Source: Oscillospiraceae bacterium
GTDB lineage: Bacteria; Bacillota; Clostridia; Oscillospirales; Acutalibacteraceae
Direction: 5' to 3'
Assembly (NCBI GenBank): GCA_015066515.1
Contig: SVOH01000016.1
Coordinates: 1 to 53,655 of the forward strand
DNA length: 53,655 nucleotides
The notes beneath the pieces were generated by a model that was not told the DNA's origin, ran no database searches, and saw only the letters and a list, made by a program, of their open reading frames with translations. The translations under genes were made by a program, and so were the position numbers. Positions within the stretch are counted from its first letter, which is position 1, and every line of letters starts with the position of its first letter. Of the stretch, positions 50,833 through 53,655 are shown one piece after another.

Positions 50833-52935
50833 ATGTGTCGTAAAGCAGTTATAAAGCGATTCACAGCAGGCATTTTGGCGCTTGCTTTATGTTTTTGTGG
50901 TTTGCCGTTTACAAGCGTTTTTGCAACCGATACGGCACAGCCTTTAGAACAATCAGCACAGTCAACTACGAATTTAAATACATATAGTGAATATATTAAG
51001 CAGTACAGCACTCCAAAAACGGAGTTTTGTGTTGAGCCCACTGATATGACTAGTAGTGAAAACGCAGAATTATTAACCGACTATAACGGTCGCTCTGCTG
51101 TTTGCACAAAAGAGGATGGATATGTAGAGTATACCTTTTTGGTGCAAGAAGCAGGTAACTACGCATTAAATGTTGAGTATTATCCAATGCAGGGTAAGGG
51201 TACTGCTATTTTACGTACTCTTTGGTTAGATGGAAAAATTCCTTATGACGAGTTACAAGAAATTAAGTTCCGTCGCATTTGGGTAAATGAAAACGATACC
51301 ATTAAAAAAGATAATGTCGGTAATGATATTCGCCCAAGGCAAAAGGAAGCGCCTGAGTGGACTAATGCAGATATAACCGATACATCGGGTTATTATACCG
51401 AGCCCCTTACTTTATATTTAACTCAAGGTGAGCATACCATCAGACTTGAAAGTGTTCAAGAGCCTATGGCGCTTGGCACACTTACATTTCATCCCGTCAA
51501 AGAAGCGATATCATACAAAGAATACATATCTAAATATGAAAAAAAGGGTTACAGCGTTGTACCCGAATCATATATCGAGATTCAAGGTGAGGATGCTACA
51601 CTTAAATCTGACAGTACCCTGTATCCAACCTCTGACAGAGTGTCGGCGTCGGTTGTGCCGAATGACCCAACAAAGCAAATGGTTAATACTATCGGTGGTG
51701 AAAAATATCAATCGGTAGGTCAGTGGATAGAGTGGACCGTTCCCGTCAAAGAAGCCGGATTTTACCGCCTTACCTTTAAGGCTAGACAAAATATTATTAA
51801 CGGCGCTTACAGTACACGCACACTTTTAATCAACGGTGAGATACCTTTTAAAGAAGCCGCCGAATTAAGATTTAATTACGATACGGGCTGGCAGATAGTG
51901 ACAATGCAATCCGATGGTGAGGATTTGCTTGTATGGCTTGACAAAGGCGACAATACCTTGCGACTCGAGGTTACCCTTGGCGAGTTATCGGAGCTTATGT
52001 GGCAGGTTGATTCCGCCGTGCAAGAGCTTAATGATATATATCAAGATATTTATATGATAACGGGCGCTTCACCTGATATTTATTTTGACTATCAGTTCCA
52101 CAAGCAAATTCCACAAGTAATAGAGCGAATGGCTGTTCTTAGCAAAACGATGGATGATTGCTATAACACATATTGCACTATCACAGGGCAAAACGGTGAG
52201 CAGGCGCAATCATTGGCAAAGCTGGCGCGTCAGCTAAAAGAAATGTCTGACGACCCCGACCAAATTGCCCGCACACTTACACGCTTTAAAAACAACATTT
52301 CAGCGTTAGGCACCTGGCTTCAAATTGCAGGACAGCAACCGCTTGAAATAGATTACTTCATTTTGTCTGATCCGGAGTGCGAGCTGCCAAAAGCAAATGT
52401 AAATATATTAAAAAGACTTTCCTTTGGTTTTAAGGCATTTTTATCTTCCTTTACCGAAGATTACGCTATGGTTTCGGGCAGTGTCGACAGTGAAAGTGAT
52501 ACAACCATTACCGTGTGGTTAGGTAACAGTATGTCGGGCGGTCGCGATCAGGCGCAAATGCTCAAGCAGCTTGTTGACGAGCAGTTTACCGTTGAATCGG
52601 GTGTTGGAGTCGAGGTACAGCTTGTATCAATGAACTCGCTGCTTACTGCAATGCTCGCGGGCAAGGGCCCCGATGTTGCTATATCGCTGTCGGGTTCGGA
52701 TCCCGTTAACTATGCCGTTCGTAATTCGGTTTTAGATTTAACCCAGTTTGAAGGTTTTGATGAGGTTGAATCGCGTTTTTATGACAGTGCTTTAACACCA
52801 ATGCGATTTAACGGCGGTGTGTGGGGACTTCCCGAAACACAGTCATTTTATATGATGTTTTACCGTGAAGATATTTTGCAGGAGTTGGGTCTTGAGCTAC
52901 CGCAAACATGGGATGATGTAATCGAAATGCTAAAC
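50833..52935 (+). CDS. Secreted solute-binding protein, sugar ABC type (joined in frame to an ATPase)
   Basis: An extracellular solute-binding protein of ABC importers. The signal peptide is residues 1 to about 31, ending VFA. Two related beta-sandwich modules follow (about 80-180 and 285-380; each has a YVEYTF or WIEWTV strand then EAG.Y), probably sugar-binding. A coiled region follows, then a family 1 solute-binding domain from about 555 (TITVWLGN, AGKGPDVAISL, GVWGLPETQSFYMMFYRED). It stops matching at TWDDVIEML, about 700 residues in; such proteins usually continue for about 250 more. From there the frame runs uninterrupted into an ABC ATPase to the window end. AAGGGTGAG precedes the ATG. 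Confidence 0.8.
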
Positions 52936-53655
52936 ATCACAAAAGACTTTCCGGGGATTATAGCGAATGATGACATTACTCTGCGCGTAAAACAGGGTGA
53001 GATACATGCATTGCTTGGTGAAAATGGAGCCGGGAAATCCACGCTGATGAGTGTGCTGTTTGGACTTTATCAGCCGGAAAAAGGTATTATCAAAATCAAA
53101 GGAAAAGAAGTTTCGATTAAGGGACCGTTGGATGCCAATGCGCTGGGTATTGGTATGGTGCACCAGCATTTTAAGCTGGTACATAATTTTACGGTATTGC
53201 AGAATATTGTACTTGGTATGGAAACGACTAAAGGCGGTATGATGCAGATGGCAGATGCCAGAAAAAAAGTAGTTGAATTAAGTGAAAAGTATAATTTGTT
53301 GGTAGACCCGGATGCGCTTATTTCCGACATTACAGTTGGAATGCAGCAGAGGGTAGAAATTTTGAAAATGTTATATCGTGACAACGATATTTTAATATTT
53401 GATGAACCTACTGCAGTTTTGACACCGCAGGAAATAGATGAACTGATGCAGATTATGAAGGATTTGGTGGCAGAAGGAAAATCTATTTTGTTCATCACAC
53501 ATAAATTAAATGAAATCAAAGCAGTTGCAGACAGATGTACGGTGCTTCGTCGCGGTAAATACATCGGAACCATAGATGTGGCAGATACGGACAAAGAAAA
53601 AATGTCCGAAATGATGGTGGGACGTAAAGTAAATCTGACTGTAGAAAAAGCAGAG
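52927..53655 (+). CDS. Nucleoside-type ABC transporter ATPase (partial, runs off the end)
   Basis: The ATP-binding subunit of a simple-sugar/nucleoside importer of the BmpA-NupOPQ kind. The segment begins MLNITKDFPGIIANDDITL; Walker A is LLGENGAGKSTLMS, the Q-loop GMVHQHFKLV, the signature region SDITVGMQQRVEILKMLYR (with GMQQR in place of the usual SGGQ, as in this family), and Walker B ILIFDEPTAVLTP, then the H-loop FITHKLNE. Only about 240 residues, the first half of a duplicated ATPase, lie in the window. Codon style (CTG, CCG, GGA) differs from the region before it. The native start was probably a few codons upstream of the joined ATG. Confidence 0.88.
   Translation, partial: MLNITKDFPGIIANDDITLRVKQGEIHALLGENGAGKSTLMSVLFGLYQPEKGIIKIKGKEVSIKGPLDANALGIGMVHQHFKLVHNFTVLQNIVLGMETTKGGMMQMADARKKVVELSEKYNLLVDPDALISDITVGMQQRVEILKMLYRDNDILIFDEPTAVLTPQEIDELMQIMKDLVAEGKSILFITHKLNEIKAVADRCTVLRRGKYIGTIDVADTDKEKMSEMMVGRKVNLTVEKAE

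Noticed and set aside
50795-51041. Minus-strand frame opposite the signal peptide of the solute-binding protein
   Set aside because: The plus-strand frame has a signal peptide, ribosome binding site and long homologous extension; the antisense frame has none.
53070-53594. 174-residue minus-strand frame at the right end
   Set aside because: It is the complement of a clear ABC ATPase with all nucleotide-binding motifs.

Overview
The window reads as a low-GC Clostridia chromosome segment (Firmicutes, probably Oscillospiraceae-like or a related family). Support comes from frequent GTG/TTG starts, AGGAGG-type ribosome binding sites, an infC-rpmI-rplT operon with an L20-type leader, lysine and preQ1 riboswitches, cdaA-cdaR, a YtvI-like protein, and the gene order rnc - radical SAM - smc - ftsY. 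The placement is inferred from gene content only; no database was searched.

Layout. (1) 1-3.6 kb: the left edge carries only the 3' half of a tRNA-Thr gene, as expected where a tRNA-targeted element ends. It is followed by four small singleton genes of mostly unknown function, set among palindromic repeats. Two of these genes are driven by near-identical promoters that sit at the ends of repeat elements. (2) 3.7-11.4 kb: mostly + strand genes for a PHP phosphoesterase, a sugar-phosphate isomerase-like protein, membrane proteins, a secreted nuclease lipoprotein, a lysine-riboswitch-controlled NhaC-family transporter, a TtcA-like thiolase and an MgtC protein. (3) 11.4-14.3 kb, minus strand: tRNA-Gln, tRNA-His, aspartate kinase and homoserine dehydrogenase. 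(4) 14.4-23.6 kb: YtvI-like permease, DUF3343 with cysteine desulfurase, c-di-AMP cyclase with its YbbR partner, RecD2, ComF and an MreB-type actin. (5) 23.6-42.3 kb: a dense core of housekeeping genes. These are infC-rpmI-rplT, a TrmH methyltransferase, dprA-topA-trmFO, plsX-rnc-radical SAM-smc-ftsY, and rdgB-yhbY-nadD-yqeK-rsfS-leuS, almost all with overlaps or gaps under 15 bases. (6) 42.3-45.6 kb: preQ1 riboswitch and queuosine-precursor transporter, a nucleotidase/guanylate-kinase-like fusion, and an HTH regulator. (7) 45.65-50.66 kb: a compact mobile element with a large serine recombinase, a divergently transcribed repressor, an excisionase-like protein, two element genes, palindromic sites and a truncated resolvase. 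(8) 50.8-53.7 kb: a secreted solute-binding protein whose frame runs without interruption into a nucleoside-type ABC ATPase, with an abrupt change of codon style.

How the genes work together. Lysine metabolism appears twice nearby: a lysine-sensing transporter and the first enzymes of the aspartate pathway. Translation and RNA maturation genes dominate the core, with envelope and lipid (plsX, mreB-like), chromosome (smc, topA, dprA, recD2) and signalling (cdaA) functions interleaved.

Most notable for follow-up: a palindromic array at 1453-1602 in which variable hairpins are separated by a constant 7-mer; outward promoters attached to that repeat family; the IF3 gene with an AUC start; the unclassified serine-recombinase element; and the solute-binding protein/ATPase junction at about 52.93 kb, which I think is more likely a chimeric join through microhomology than a real fusion. 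I did not find a CRISPR array or a recognisable new defence system.
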